Of a stretch of DNA of 57,624 nucleotides, positions 41,850-51,884 are shown one piece after another. Position 1 is the stretch's first letter, and each line of letters opens with the position of its first letter. The notes under the pieces were generated by a model. It searched no databases, was not told where the DNA came from, and worked only from the letters and a program-made list of their open reading frames with translations. The stretch spans positions 1 to 57,624 of the forward strand of contig JAEUQC010000003.1 of the NCBI GenBank assembly GCA_016789905.1. The letters are read 5' to 3'. This stretch comes from Bryobacterales bacterium (lineage in GTDB: Bacteria; Acidobacteriota; Terriglobia; Bryobacterales; Bryobacteraceae). The translations under genes and the position numbers were made by a program.

Positions 41850-42812
41850 CTACCGCGAGGAAGTTTCCGCCATGCGGGGCGCCGCGAGATAGGCCAGCAT
41901 TTTCGCTTCTCGCCGGCCCTGGGTAACGGTATCAAGAATCAGGCCGCACGCAAAGCTGAGCAGCGCCGCGATGGCGATACCAGTGGAGAGGATTGCGGTA
42001 GGGAAACGGAGCACCAGGCCAGTTTCCAGGAACGCAATGATGACCGGGACCATCAGTATTACCGCCACCGACATCAGAAACGAGCCGATTAGGGTGTAGA
42101 ACAACTGCGGACGTTCCGTTCGAAAGAGGCGAAGAATCATCAAAGAGATTCGCCAGCCGTCACGATAGGTGTGCAACTTGCTGACCGACCCCTCGGGTCT
42201 CGACTTGTATGGTGTGTCTTGTTCTTGCACCGGCAGACTCAATGTCAACGCGTGGACCGTAAGTTCGGTTTCAATTTCGAATCCGCGGCTGGCTGTTGGA
42301 AATGACCGCACGAAAGGACGGGAAAAGACGCGATATCCGGAGAGAATGTCGGTGAATGTGCGGCCAAATAGCCACTCCACGGAACGCGTGAACATCAAGT
42401 TTCCAAGAACATGGCCGCGGCGGTACGCCTCTTTTTCCGTGTGCACCCGCCGGCCCACCACCATCGCCAGCCGGTTGTCCACCAGCGCCTTCACCAGCGC
42501 CGGAGCGCTTGCTGCGTCGTAGGTATCGTCGCCATCCACCGTGATGAAAACATCAGCGTCGATTTCACTCAACATCCGGCGCATAACGCTGCCCTTGCCC
42601 TGTTGAGGCTCGTTGCGGACAATCGCTCCGGCCTTAGCCGCCACCGCGCACGTGTTGTCCTTCGAATTGTTGTCGTAAACGTAGATGTCCGCGCTCGGCA
42701 GCGCCTTGCGAAAGTCGCGAACAACGGTGGCGATGGCAGCCTCTTCGTTGTAACAAGGTATCAATACAGCCAACCGTGGCTCGGGGGGGAATGGCTTCAA
42801 ATCGTGGCCCAT
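41850..42812 (-). CDS. Glycosyltransferase family 2 with C-terminal membrane segments
   Basis: About 320 aa. The GT2 domain starts at LAVLIPCYNEEAAI, with the nucleotide-binding TVDGDDTYDA (DxD-like), the FTDILSGYRVFSRPFVRSFP stretch and a basic SVSKLHTYRDGW region near the acceptor site. Two C-terminal membrane segments follow (about 235-260 and 265-295), as in DPM1/GtrB-like polyprenyl-phosphate glycosyltransferases. It probably loads a sugar on a lipid carrier. ATG 42810-42812 is chosen because GGAGAAG lies upstream; a GTG at 42842 is the alternative. It is divergent from a methyltransferase gene (75-105 bases). Confidence 0.88.
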   Translation of the reverse strand: MGHDLKPFPPEPRLAVLIPCYNEEAAIATVVRDFRKALPSADIYVYDNNSKDNTCAVAAKAGAIVRNEPQQGKGSVMRRMLSEIDADVFITVDGDDTYDAASAPALVKALVDNRLAMVVGRRVHTEKEAYRRGHVLGNLMFTRSVEWLFGRTFTDILSGYRVFSRPFVRSFPTASRGFEIETELTVHALTLSLPVQEQDTPYKSRPEGSVSKLHTYRDGWRISLMILRLFRTERPQLFYTLIGSFLMSVAVILMVPVIIAFLETGLVLRFPTAILSTGIAIAALLSFACGLILDTVTQGRREAKMLAYLAAPRMAETSSR

Positions 42813-42917
42813 TCTTGTGGAATCTTCTCCATAGCATGACACATCAATTGAACAGACTGTAGAAAATCCCGCCTGCGGCGGCCGATGCTATTCTGTTATG
42901 GGCGGTTCGGTTGATTT

Positions 42918-43649
42918 ATGGCGACGCTGACACCAACATCTGACTATACGGTAAGAGACCAAGAGCGAATGCGCGCCGCGCATCGCTATTTTGATTGGCA
43001 ATTGGCGCTTGCCAAACCATGGCTCGGAAAACGGGTGCTCGAAATTGGCTGCGGAATGGGAAATTTTACGCGCACCATTCTCGACCGCGAGTTGGTGGTG
43101 GGACTGGACGTCGAAGCCGATTGTGTCGCTCGGCATCGCGAGAATCATTCTGATTGCTCAAACGTGGTGTCCTTGGAAGTGGATGCCTCAAATCCGGCCT
43201 CGATCGGGGAGTTGAAAAGCTATCAACTCGATTCCGTCGTCAGTCTCAATGTGCTGGAACATATAGAGGACGACCATCAGACGCTTCGCAACCTATGGCA
43301 GATTTTGCCGGAGAGCGGACGGGTTGTACTGATCATCCCCGCGTTTCAATCGTTGTATGGTCCCATCGATCACCTTTTGGGGCACTACCGCCGGTACACG
43401 AAGAAATCTGTTCGGGAACTGGCGCATGCGACAGGTTTTGAACCAGTCGAACTCCACTATCTGAACTTTGTGGGCTACTTTGGGTGGTGGGCAAACGCGA
43501 AGATCTTCAAGCGTACCGAACAATCGGAGACGCAGATCGCCACGTTCGATAATCTCATCGTCCCGTGGTTGCGCCCGCTCGAATCGGCCTTTCGTCCTCC
43601 CGTCGGGCAGAGTATTTTCACGGTGCTCGAAAAACGGGCCGCGCGGTAG
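42918..43649 (+). CDS. Class I SAM-dependent methyltransferase
   Basis: A 243-aa methyltransferase. SAM motif I is VLEIGCGMGNFT at about 40-51, motif II-like VVGLDVEADCV follows, SVVSLNVLEHIEDD is the motif IV region (about 104-117), and GRVVLIIPAFQSLYGPIDH follows. The layout matches small-molecule or lipid/sugar methyltransferases found with GT2 genes. Its stop is three bases before the next methyltransferase start, so they share a transcript. The acceptor is unknown. Confidence 0.9.
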   Translation: MATLTPTSDYTVRDQERMRAAHRYFDWQLALAKPWLGKRVLEIGCGMGNFTRTILDRELVVGLDVEADCVARHRENHSDCSNVVSLEVDASNPASIGELKSYQLDSVVSLNVLEHIEDDHQTLRNLWQILPESGRVVLIIPAFQSLYGPIDHLLGHYRRYTKKSVRELAHATGFEPVELHYLNFVGYFGWWANAKIFKRTEQSETQIATFDNLIVPWLRPLESAFRPPVGQSIFTVLEKRAAR

Positions 43650-43652
43650 CAC

Positions 43653-44645
43653 GTGCCCACAACTCCCCTACATGAGTTCCTTGCGTCCCGGCCGTCGGCG
43701 AATGGCGCCTATGAGATCTCGATCTCGCGTTCCTATATGCACGACGAGACGGACTACGACCGTCAATATGGACTCGAGTCGTTTTCCACTTCGGAGTTGA
43801 CCCGGGAAGCCGGCTATATCATGGACATCTGCCGCCGCCATGGGCTTCCGGCCGGCGCGCCGGTGCTGGAAATCGGCTGCGGCACAGGACGCATTTCCAT
43901 CGGGCTGGCACTCCAGCCCGGAATGGGGCACCTGTTGATAACCGATCCCTCGCCCGCCTTTTGCGGCATCGTGCAGCGGAAGCTCTCCGGCTTGACGGTG
44001 GCGGCGGAACGGGTCGATTTCGGAATTCTGCAGGCTGAAGACGTGAACATGCTGCCAGCCGGGTCGGTATCCATGATCTTGCTGCGCAGCGTACTCCATC
44101 ATATTGCCGATGTCGATGGTTTCCTGCGCGCGTGCGCCGCGGTGCTCCCCACGGGCGGCCTGTTTGTCTGCGAGGAACCCTATTATGACGGCTATATGAT
44201 GATGGGTTTTCTCGGTCAGTTCATCGAGGATGCCCTTACCGGATCGGGTTACATCTGCACACAAGAAGATCAGCATAGAATCAATCACTTCATCTCGACG
44301 ATGCAGTTTTACAGCCGCCGCGACATCGACAAAAGCCAGGCCGAGGACAAGCATCTGTTTCGCCCCGATGAACTGATGGCGACCGGACGGGAATTTGGCC
44401 TGGAGTTGACCCACTATCCGAACTGGCGGATGACCATGTCTCCCGAGGGCAATGAACGCGCGCGCGCGGGATATTTTCAGCGTTTTTTTGCTGAATATGT
44501 GCGTTATTGCATGGACTGGCCGGAAGACTTCTCCAAGCGCGTCGCTGAGGCCACTCGCAAGTATTTTCGGTTCTTTGAGCCATTGGAGACTGGTGGAAAC
44601 ACCACCCCGGCCTGTTTCGGCACCTTCGTCTTCACCAAGCGTTAA
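43653..44645 (+). CDS. Second class I SAM-dependent methyltransferase
   Basis: A 330-aa methyltransferase starting at GTG 43653-43655. SAM motif I is VLEIGCGTGRIS at about 70-81, LLITDPSPAFCG is motif II, and ILLRSVLHHIADV at about 145-157 is the motif IV region. A long C-terminal part (about 180-330) with aromatic and charged stretches (YYDGYMMMGFLGQFIEDAL) probably forms the substrate lid. It is directly downstream of another methyltransferase and upstream of an acyltransferase, suggesting successive decoration of the same product, which is inference. Confidence 0.87.
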   Translation: MPTTPLHEFLASRPSANGAYEISISRSYMHDETDYDRQYGLESFSTSELTREAGYIMDICRRHGLPAGAPVLEIGCGTGRISIGLALQPGMGHLLITDPSPAFCGIVQRKLSGLTVAAERVDFGILQAEDVNMLPAGSVSMILLRSVLHHIADVDGFLRACAAVLPTGGLFVCEEPYYDGYMMMGFLGQFIEDALTGSGYICTQEDQHRINHFISTMQFYSRRDIDKSQAEDKHLFRPDELMATGREFGLELTHYPNWRMTMSPEGNERARAGYFQRFFAEYVRYCMDWPEDFSKRVAEATRKYFRFFEPLETGGNTTPACFGTFVFTKR

Positions 44646-44662
44646 CCGGCGCAATTCGGGGG

Positions 44663-44692
44663 TTTACCGAACGCTATTCCCTTCGTTACACT
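44663..44692 (+). promoter_or_regulatory. Possible promoter of the acyltransferase at 44725
   Basis: TTTACC (44663-44668) and TACACT (44687-44692) with an 18-base spacer, 32 bases upstream of the TTG start. Hexamers are only approximate matches to the sigma-70 type consensus. Confidence 0.3.
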
Positions 44693-44724
44693 AGGGGCTT
44701 CCAGTTTCGAAGAAAGGGTTTGCG

Positions 44725-45918
44725 TTGTCCGATTCCAATTCCAATTCCAGCCTCCGCCTGACACCGCTCGATGGCCTCCGGGGCCTTGCGTCCTTGATGA
44801 TTGTCATCCTGCACTACAGGAACCTGAACGACAAATGGAATGAAACCATCATCAATACGAACCCCTTTTGGGATCAGCTGATTCTCGTCTACAAGTTCGG
44901 CTGGATTGGGGTGGAGTTTTTCTTTGTGCTCTCCGGGTTCATTTTCTTTTGGAAGTACGGCGAGATGATATCCACCAAAGCCATCTCGCTGACGAACTTC
45001 GCGCTGCTGCGGCTCACCCGGCTTTACCCGCTGCACATCGCAACGCTGGTGCTGGTCGCTTTTCTGCAATACCTGGTTTTCGCGAAGTCCAACCTTACGT
45101 TTATCTACGGCAACAACGACTACTACCATCTGCTGCTGCACCTGACTTTCCTCAACTACGGCTGGATAGAGGTCGGCCACTCTTTCAATGCGCCCGCCTG
45201 GAGTATCGCCCTGGAGATGGGAATGTACTTCCTGTTTTATGCCGCCTGCTTCGGGCGGCGGAATCGCGCGCTCATCGCGCTTGGCCTGATGATGCTGTTC
45301 CTGCACGTTAATATTCGCGGACCCATTCCGAACGTGCCTATGCTGAACGAGCCGTTCACACGCGTCGGTTATTGCTTCTTCTTGGGCGGATTACTGCATT
45401 TCCTCTATGAGAAGGTGAAACGCGCAGGAAAAATCATGGAGTACGCTGGCGCGGCCGCCCTTGCCGTCACCGTCATTATCCTCGCAAGCATTCAATCCTA
45501 TATCAACGGCAACACCGCCATGGCCATGTACCTGGGGCCCCGGTTCAATCAGGACATAATCTTGGGTGTGTTCCCGATGCTAATGACTTCGGCGCTCTTC
45601 TTCCGGCCAATGCACATGGCGTTAAGCACAAAACCCTTGACGGTGCTTGGTGACATCTCCTATTCGATGTACCTCATCCACTTCCCAATCCAGATTGCGA
45701 TTCACTATTACACTCTGGTCGCCGGGCCTCTGGATTTCAAGCAAAAGTCGGTGTTTTGGACCTATATCGCCCTAGTCATCGGCATCAGCTACGTGTCCCA
45801 CTACTATTTTGAGAAACCACTCATGCGGTGGCTGCGGGATCGGCTGATTCAGCGCGAAACATCGGATGCAGCGATGGCGGCACCCGCGCAGGCAGAGGAA
45901 GCAGCCGCCGCACGATAG
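44725..45918 (+). CDS. Acyltransferase family 3 membrane protein, second copy
   Basis: A 397-aa membrane O-acyltransferase starting at TTG 44725 with AAAGGG upstream. The family core is LDGLRGLASLMIVILHYRN (catalytic His), VEFFFVLSGFIFFWKY, LLRLTRLYPLH, APAWSIALEM and the late ISYSMYLIHFPIQ, with about ten membrane segments. It differs clearly from the acyltransferase at 36294 and is more typical in its conserved His. The Ala/Glu-rich tail is after about residue 380. It follows two methyltransferases and precedes, tail to tail, the 895-aa membrane protein, suggesting a surface-glycan locus. Confidence 0.9.
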   Translation: MSDSNSNSSLRLTPLDGLRGLASLMIVILHYRNLNDKWNETIINTNPFWDQLILVYKFGWIGVEFFFVLSGFIFFWKYGEMISTKAISLTNFALLRLTRLYPLHIATLVLVAFLQYLVFAKSNLTFIYGNNDYYHLLLHLTFLNYGWIEVGHSFNAPAWSIALEMGMYFLFYAACFGRRNRALIALGLMMLFLHVNIRGPIPNVPMLNEPFTRVGYCFFLGGLLHFLYEKVKRAGKIMEYAGAAALAVTVIILASIQSYINGNTAMAMYLGPRFNQDIILGVFPMLMTSALFFRPMHMALSTKPLTVLGDISYSMYLIHFPIQIAIHYYTLVAGPLDFKQKSVFWTYIALVIGISYVSHYYFEKPLMRWLRDRLIQRETSDAAMAAPAQAEEAAAAR

Positions 45919-45927
45919 CGGAACTTT

Positions 45928-48615
45928 TTAACGCGGGACGGCGGACACAGGCGCCCCCGCGGCGATATCCGCTCGCTTGCCCGTCCAGATGTTGCTTGGA
46001 TCCCATGCCGCGTAGCCCTTGGCCATGGGTGTCTTCGACGGATACCACGTACCCACGTAGTAGGAATTGTACGAGCGGCGGTGGATGAGCACCTGCTTTT
46101 CTGTAATCAGGGACACTGTCAGTTCGTCGTTCGCTTTCTCACCGCCGCCGCCTGTCCAGGTCGCATCCAGCTTATTGGTCCCCGGACGCAGTTTCCATTG
46201 AAACTTCCAGTATCCGCTCCCTTCGGTGCCCTCCCAACCGTTTCCGAAGACCGAGGATATCTGCGCTGGATCCAGCGACGGGCTGAATTCCGGCATTTGA
46301 TCCACCAGCGGCCGCAACCCGGGCGTGAGGGGCAGCGTCGTCCGGGAGATGAGGCACGTCGGGCCCGCCTCGCAACTCGTCTCCACCAGCACGTGGTCAA
46401 ATGCCTGATCAGGAACATTGGTCTTGAATTTGGAAAGCTCCGCCAGGGGGACCCAGGCCGAGGGGCTGTTGGCCTGCGTGGCCGAATTGAACAGCGTGAA
46501 TCGTACAAAGCCAGCTTGCGACGGGTTCAATCCCTGCGTCGGTCCAGCGACAAACAGATCGATCGCGGGCCCTTTGCGGGCGTACCGCAGCGGCAGCAGG
46601 AACAAATCCTCACAATTCGGGCACTCCGCCTGACACGTCGGCCCGCCACAAACCACCACTTCCCCGCCAAGCGACATCGTACCGAGCAGCTTAAACTCGC
46701 CCATGCGGCCGGCCCGGATCGGAGCCGGAGTGTCCCAGGCGAATTGCGAATAGAACGGCCACAAGAACAGATCGATCTTCGCGCTTGCCGGATAGTCTCC
46801 CGTGAAGTAGCGCGCCGCCGGATTCAATCGCATCAGGTTCCAATAGAGCAGTTCCCAGTGCGTGTAAGCGATGTATACCTGCTTGGCCTTGGCAATCGCA
46901 TTCCGCACGGAGGGGGTCGTCTGGCTGACGCCTGTTTCTCCGTCGGTCACACGGAAGGCTTGCGTCACATCCCGCTTCTGGCTGCTCAACAGCAGAGTCC
47001 CGGCCATCAGTGTGTTACTCACCAGCACGAGCACCAGAAAATGGCTGGCATACCGGCCCGCCGCGCTGCCGGAATTGCGCATCCGTTCCCAAACCAGTCC
47101 CAGCGCGGCAATTCCCACCGGCGCCGCATAGGCGTAGTAGGTGCCAATACACTCGACGTAGATATGAATCGCGCATAACGCCAGGTGCCACAGGGGCAAC
47201 GACAACATCAACAGCCAGAGGGCCGGCGAGTACTCCCGTCTTCGCAGCACCATCCAGAGGATCGCTAACAACAATGCCCAAGGTGCCATCCCCATCCAGA
47301 GAGTTTCTTCAAAGAACACCACTGCGTTCGGGCTCGAAATACCACGAAACGTATAGTAGGGGCTCGTGTACGGGGGCCCCTGTTTCACATTCTTGAAAAG
47401 GGTCTTGTTGGTTAGCTCGTTGGTCGCTTTGTAGGCCGCCGCGCCTTTTTCCGCACCGAACGCGCGCGCATGGTCCGGCAGCGGCGACAAGAACAATTGC
47501 GCCGTCAGAAGCCCCGTGTTTTGGAGCGCCGCGCCGAAATGAAACGGCGAGTTCAGCACCTGTTTGTTGAACTCGCTATTGGTCACCTTCCCGGACGAAA
47601 CATAATTGGTAACCATGAACCCAACTGCCAGCGGCGCCGCCAGCAACATGCCGGCGCCAATCGCATGCAGCTTCGGACGCACCGCTTCTTTCCACAGTGT
47701 CATCGCCTCCGTCCTGCAGTAGAAGCCCGCCAGCGCGGCCGCCACCAACAGCCCGGGACCATAGAACATCAAGTGCAGCTTCACTCCAACGGAGATGCCC
47801 ACGCCTATCGCGCTGAACAGCAGACTCGCCACATTCCGGTTTCGGAACCAATCGAACAGAAAGATCACACCGAGCAGCAACGGCCCCCCGGCCAGCAGTT
47901 CGTCATTCGTCGAATTCGCCAGGCACAGCACGATTGGCGCGGTAAGTAGCGCGTAGGCGGAATACATACCGGCCCGCACGGTTCCGCCCAGAAACAACGG
48001 GAAATAGAATGCTCCGAGCCCCGCTACGGCCCAGCCGAATACAGAAACCAGGTTCCATGTGACACCGGTCAGTTGATATTGCCCCAGGAACAAATAAAGC
48101 AAGCTTCCGTTGTATGGATAGAAGAGCAGCCGGCTGTCCAGACCCTTGCTGGGATGCAGCAACGCTCCCGAATTCAAGTAGAAGTTCACGCGAGGAAACC
48201 GGTAGGCAAGCGTATCCCAGTTCGCGGGCAATACAGAAATCGCCAGCAACACCACACCGATGCCGATAACGGCTAGGCCCGCCAGCAACAACACAGAAAT
48301 CACGCTTTCACGCAACTGCGCCGCCACTTCGCGAAACCCCAATCCGTCGGCCGGTACGGGTTCCGGGCACGCCCAGGCGAAAAACTTCCCGTATAGCGAC
48401 GACAGGCCAAGCGAGATCCCGAAATAGGCCAGCGGTATATCCAGCAGACCAACAACCGACGCGACTTGCGCCGTGTGAATCAGATTCGCCCACGCCAGCA
48501 GGATGGCGCCAAATAGCGCCGGGAAATCCGAAGCGAAATGCCTCCTCGATATTCGCCAATTCCAAAGGACGAGGAGCGCAAGGTGAGCAAGGAAAAGGAG
48601 TTGAAGATACGGCAT
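45928..48615 (-). CDS. Large membrane glycosyltransferase-like protein with C-terminal soluble domain
   Basis: An 895-aa protein. The N-terminal ~520 residues hold about eleven membrane segments. A loop carrying NWDTLAYRFPRVNFYLNS at about 135-152 resembles the first periplasmic loop of GT-C (PMT/ArnT-like, family 39) glycosyltransferases, with its catalytic Asp in WDTLAYR. The C-terminal ~370 residues are soluble, with many cysteines (CGGPTCQAECPNC) and no family I recognise. It may transfer a sugar from a lipid carrier. It is tail to tail with the acyltransferase, and its upstream region is the gene-free stretch before purQ. Confidence 0.8.
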   Translation of the reverse strand: MPYLQLLFLAHLALLVLWNWRISRRHFASDFPALFGAILLAWANLIHTAQVASVVGLLDIPLAYFGISLGLSSLYGKFFAWACPEPVPADGLGFREVAAQLRESVISVLLLAGLAVIGIGVVLLAISVLPANWDTLAYRFPRVNFYLNSGALLHPSKGLDSRLLFYPYNGSLLYLFLGQYQLTGVTWNLVSVFGWAVAGLGAFYFPLFLGGTVRAGMYSAYALLTAPIVLCLANSTNDELLAGGPLLLGVIFLFDWFRNRNVASLLFSAIGVGISVGVKLHLMFYGPGLLVAAALAGFYCRTEAMTLWKEAVRPKLHAIGAGMLLAAPLAVGFMVTNYVSSGKVTNSEFNKQVLNSPFHFGAALQNTGLLTAQLFLSPLPDHARAFGAEKGAAAYKATNELTNKTLFKNVKQGPPYTSPYYTFRGISSPNAVVFFEETLWMGMAPWALLLAILWMVLRRREYSPALWLLMLSLPLWHLALCAIHIYVECIGTYYAYAAPVGIAALGLVWERMRNSGSAAGRYASHFLVLVLVSNTLMAGTLLLSSQKRDVTQAFRVTDGETGVSQTTPSVRNAIAKAKQVYIAYTHWELLYWNLMRLNPAARYFTGDYPASAKIDLFLWPFYSQFAWDTPAPIRAGRMGEFKLLGTMSLGGEVVVCGGPTCQAECPNCEDLFLLPLRYARKGPAIDLFVAGPTQGLNPSQAGFVRFTLFNSATQANSPSAWVPLAELSKFKTNVPDQAFDHVLVETSCEAGPTCLISRTTLPLTPGLRPLVDQMPEFSPSLDPAQISSVFGNGWEGTEGSGYWKFQWKLRPGTNKLDATWTGGGGEKANDELTVSLITEKQVLIHRRSYNSYYVGTWYPSKTPMAKGYAAWDPSNIWTGKRADIAAGAPVSAVPR

Positions 48616-49002
48616 CGTTTCTTGTGGATCGGGCGATTAGCAGAATCAGAGGTAGAGTAGCATATCCCCCATTTGTTAAGGACTGTTTTTGGGTGCAATC
48701 GCTTGGCGGAATTTGTTGGAAATCACCACCGTTTGCCCATTCCACCGTCACGTCTTGCTTACCACGGCCCAGGCCAGTCCTCGGCTGCTTCGCACCTCAC
48801 TCTACGGGCGTCGGACTCCCCGAGAGCACCGGTGCGCCGGTTTGTGAACAATCCCGAATTCTTCGCAGGTTCGCTCCCGAGGCAACCGCCTAACCGGTCT
48901 TCGGACTCCCGAATGGCCGCGAGGGCCTATCCCTCCCCTTCGATGATATCGCCGCCGGACCGGGCCCAATCGGGCCCAAATCGCTGCTCGCCATGGTAGC
49001 CT
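48616..49002. other. Intergenic region before the pur operon
   Basis: About 390 bases without a supported gene. It should hold divergent promoters for the 895-aa protein gene and the purQLF operon. Near purQ there are two GGGCCC words four bases apart (48962-48967 and 48972-48977) that could pair in RNA. No purS-like gene and no riboswitch that I recognise is visible. Confidence 0.5.
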
Positions 49003-49007
49003 GGAGG
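49003..49007 (+). promoter_or_regulatory. Ribosome-binding site deciding the purQ start
   Basis: GGAGG lies three bases before GTG 49011. An ATG at 48993 in the same frame has no such signal. The usual PurQ N-terminus ([15 protein letters not shown]) begins at the GTG. Confidence 0.5.
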
Positions 49008-49010
49008 AAA

Positions 49011-49682
49011 GTGAAATTTGGCGTAGTTGTCTTTCCTGGTTCCAACTGCGATCATGACGCGCAGTTCAGTGTTACGGCCAATCTTGGGGAAAGGGCCGAG
49101 ATGTTGTGGCACCGCGACAACGCGATTCCAAACGATATCGACGCCGTGATCCTCCCTGGCGGCTTCTCCTACGGCGACTACCTGCGCTGCGGCGCCATCG
49201 CCAAGTTCTCGCCCATCATCGACGCTGTGAAATCCTTCGCCGCCAAAGGCGGCCTCGTCATCGGCATCTGTAATGGGTTCCAGATCCTCACCGAGTGCCA
49301 CCTGCTCCCCGGCGCCCTCGTTCGCAACGCCAATCTCCGCTATATCTGCAAACCCGTCGCGCTCCGCGTCGAAACCACCAACACCCCCTTCACCAACCAG
49401 GCCGCCAAAGGCCAGACGCTCACCTTCCCCATTGCCCACGGCGAGGGCCGCTTCACCGCCGATGACGCCACGCTGGATGAGTTGGAAGCCGAGGACCGCG
49501 TGGTCTTCCGTTACCTCGACAACCCCAATGGATCGCTGCGCGACATCGCCGGCATCTGCAATAAAGAGCGCAACGTGCTGGGGCTCATGCCCCATCCCGA
49601 ACGCGCTACTGACCCGCTTATGGGCTCCACCGACGGCCTCACCGTCTTCCGCTCCATCGCATCCGCTTTCGCGACGAAATAA
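49011..49682 (+). CDS. purQ: Phosphoribosylformylglycinamidine synthase, glutamine amidotransferase subunit
   Basis: About 223 aa. The class I glutamine amidotransferase supplies ammonia to PurL in the fourth step of purine synthesis. The catalytic Cys is C87 in GICNGFQIL, and the His and Glu of the triad are in [11 protein letters not shown]. Start [16 protein letters not shown] is typical, hence GTG 49011 over ATG 48993. Four bases before purL. No purS is seen next to it, although small PurL needs PurS, so purS must be elsewhere. Confidence 0.95.
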   Translation: MKFGVVVFPGSNCDHDAQFSVTANLGERAEMLWHRDNAIPNDIDAVILPGGFSYGDYLRCGAIAKFSPIIDAVKSFAAKGGLVIGICNGFQILTECHLLPGALVRNANLRYICKPVALRVETTNTPFTNQAAKGQTLTFPIAHGEGRFTADDATLDELEAEDRVVFRYLDNPNGSLRDIAGICNKERNVLGLMPHPERATDPLMGSTDGLTVFRSIASAFATK

Positions 49683-49685
49683 TCC

Positions 49686-51884
49686 ATGGCAACCATTACC
49701 CCGGACATACTCACCGCGCACAATGTCACCGCGGATGAGTACAGCAAAATTCTCTCCATACTGGGTCGCGAGCCGAACCTCACCGAACTCGGCATCTTCA
49801 GCGTCATGTGGAGCGAACACTGTTCCTACAAGAGTTCGCGCGTTCACCTCAAGAAGCTCCCCACCCGCAGCAAACATGTGCTGCTGGGGCCCGGGGAGAA
49901 CGCCGGCATCATCGACATAGGCGACGGCCTCGGCGTGGCTTTCAAAATTGAAAGCCACAATCATCCCAGCTACATTGAACCCTTCCAGGGCGCGGCCACA
50001 GGCGTTGGCGGCATTCTCCGCGACATCTTCACCATGGGCGCCAGGCCCATCGCCGTGCTCGATTCGCTTCGCTTCGGCCCGCTCGACGATCCCAAAACCG
50101 GCGCGCGCAATCGCCGCATCGTGGAAGGCGTCGTCAGCGGCATTTCCCATTACGGCAACTGCTTCGGCGTGCCCACCGTGGGCGGCGAATGCGTGTTCGA
50201 CAAATCCTATTCCGGCAACCCGCTCGTCAACGTTTTCGCCCTCGGCGTTATTGAAAAGGAGAAAATCTTCCTCGGCCAGGCGCACGGCGTGGGCAACCCC
50301 GTCATCTACGTGGGCGCCAAGACCGGCCGCGACGGTATCCACGGCGCCACCATGGCTTCCGACGAGTTCACCGAAGAGAGCAAACAGAAGCGGCCCAACG
50401 TGCAGATGGGCGATCCGTTCCTCGAAAAACTGCTTCTCGAAGCCTGCCTGGAAGTCATGGAAACAGGCGCGGTGGTCGGCATTCAGGACATGGGCGCCGC
50501 CGGGTTAACCTGTTCCACCTGCGAAATGGGCAGCCGCGCCGGCACCGGAATTGAAATCGATTTGGCAAAGGTTCCGCAGCGCGAATCCGGCATGACGCCG
50601 TATGAGATCATGCTGTCGGAATCGCAGGAACGCATGCTGCTCGTCGCCATCAAGGGCCGGGAGCAGGAAGTGTTCGATGTCTTCGAAAAGTGGGGGCTCG
50701 ACGCCGCCGAAATCGGCATCGTCACGGACACCGGCATGTTGGTGGTGAAGAATCATGGCGAAGTGGTTGCCCACATTCCCAACCGCGAACTCGCCGACGA
50801 AGCGCCGCTCTACACCCGGCCCTACACCAAGCCCGCGCGCAAAGCGCCCATGGAAGCGCCCGCCTTCGCATCCGCGGACCTGAAGGCCGATCTCATTCGC
50901 CTGCTCCGTTCCGGCGACATGTGCAGCAAGCGCTGGATCTACGAACAGTACGACTACATGGTGCGCACCAACACGCTCTACGGCCCCGGCGGGGACGCCG
51001 CCGTTGTGCGTGTGAAAGGTACCGATACCGCTGTCGCCATCTCGCTCGACGGCAACGGCCGCTACTGCTCGCTTGATCCGCGCGAGGGCGCCAAACTCGC
51101 CGTCGCCGAAGCCTGCCGCAACATCTCCACTGTGGGCGCGCAGCCCCTGGCCGCCACCAACAATCTGAACTTCGGCAACCCGCAGAAGCCGGAAATTATG
51201 GCGCAGCTTGTCGAAGCCATTGAGGGCATGGCCGATGCCTGTCTGCACTTTGAAACTCCCATCACCGGCGGCAATGTCAGCCTCTACAACGAAACGCTTG
51301 GCGAGGGCATCCACCCCACTCCCGTCATGGGCATTGTCGGAGTGCTCAAGGTTGGCAAGCCCACCCCCATCGAGTTCCAAAGCGAAGGCAAAACCGTGCT
51401 CCTGCTCGGTGGTTTCCGCGATTCCACGCTCACCCATTTTGGCGGCACGCAATACGCCAACGTTATTGTTGGCGGCCCTTGGGGCCTGCCGCCCGCGCTC
51501 GATATGGACTACGAGAAGCGGGTCCACGGCGCCATTCGCAAAATCGTCAACAGCGGCCTGGCCGAATCGGCTCACGATCTTTCCGACGGCGGCCTGGCCG
51601 TCGCGCTCGCCGAAGCCAGCTTCGGCGGCATCGGCGCCAGCATTACCCTTCCCCCGGCGGATCGGCCGGAAATCCAGCTCTTCCACGAAGCGCCGTCGCG
51701 CGTTTTGATTTCCGCGGAAAATGTGCCGGAAATCAAGGCGATTGCCGATGAGTTCCAGGTGGAAGTTGTGGAGCTCGGCTCCACCCAAACGGGCAAGCTC
51801 GTCATCGCGGGCCGTATCGATGCGAGCATTGAAGAACTTCGCGAACCCTGGTCGACAAGTTTGGAGAGGATGCTGCATGCATGA
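49686..51884 (+). CDS. purL: Phosphoribosylformylglycinamidine synthase subunit PurL (small type)
   Basis: A 732-aa small-type PurL, the ATP-dependent FGAM synthase working with PurQ and PurS. The N-terminal EHCSYKSSR (H45 is the conserved His) starts the first AIRS-like domain. [11 protein letters not shown] and ISLDGNG lie mid-protein, and [11 protein letters not shown] and [11 protein letters not shown] mark the second half. The C-terminal part is short, as expected for the form with separate PurQ. Its last codons overlap the purF start by eight bases (ATGCATGA), so translation is coupled. Confidence 0.97.
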   Translation: MATITPDILTAHNVTADEYSKILSILGREPNLTELGIFSVMWSEHCSYKSSRVHLKKLPTRSKHVLLGPGENAGIIDIGDGLGVAFKIESHNHPSYIEPFQGAATGVGGILRDIFTMGARPIAVLDSLRFGPLDDPKTGARNRRIVEGVVSGISHYGNCFGVPTVGGECVFDKSYSGNPLVNVFALGVIEKEKIFLGQAHGVGNPVIYVGAKTGRDGIHGATMASDEFTEESKQKRPNVQMGDPFLEKLLLEACLEVMETGAVVGIQDMGAAGLTCSTCEMGSRAGTGIEIDLAKVPQRESGMTPYEIMLSESQERMLLVAIKGREQEVFDVFEKWGLDAAEIGIVTDTGMLVVKNHGEVVAHIPNRELADEAPLYTRPYTKPARKAPMEAPAFASADLKADLIRLLRSGDMCSKRWIYEQYDYMVRTNTLYGPGGDAAVVRVKGTDTAVAISLDGNGRYCSLDPREGAKLAVAEACRNISTVGAQPLAATNNLNFGNPQKPEIMAQLVEAIEGMADACLHFETPITGGNVSLYNETLGEGIHPTPVMGIVGVLKVGKPTPIEFQSEGKTVLLLGGFRDSTLTHFGGTQYANVIVGGPWGLPPALDMDYEKRVHGAIRKIVNSGLAESAHDLSDGGLAVALAEASFGGIGASITLPPADRPEIQLFHEAPSRVLISAENVPEIKAIADEFQVEVVELGSTQTGKLVIAGRIDASIEELREPWSTSLERMLHA

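Noticed and set aside
48927..51878. Two long minus-strand open frames opposite purQ and purL
   Set aside because: Composition typical of antisense shadows; purQ and purL are certain.
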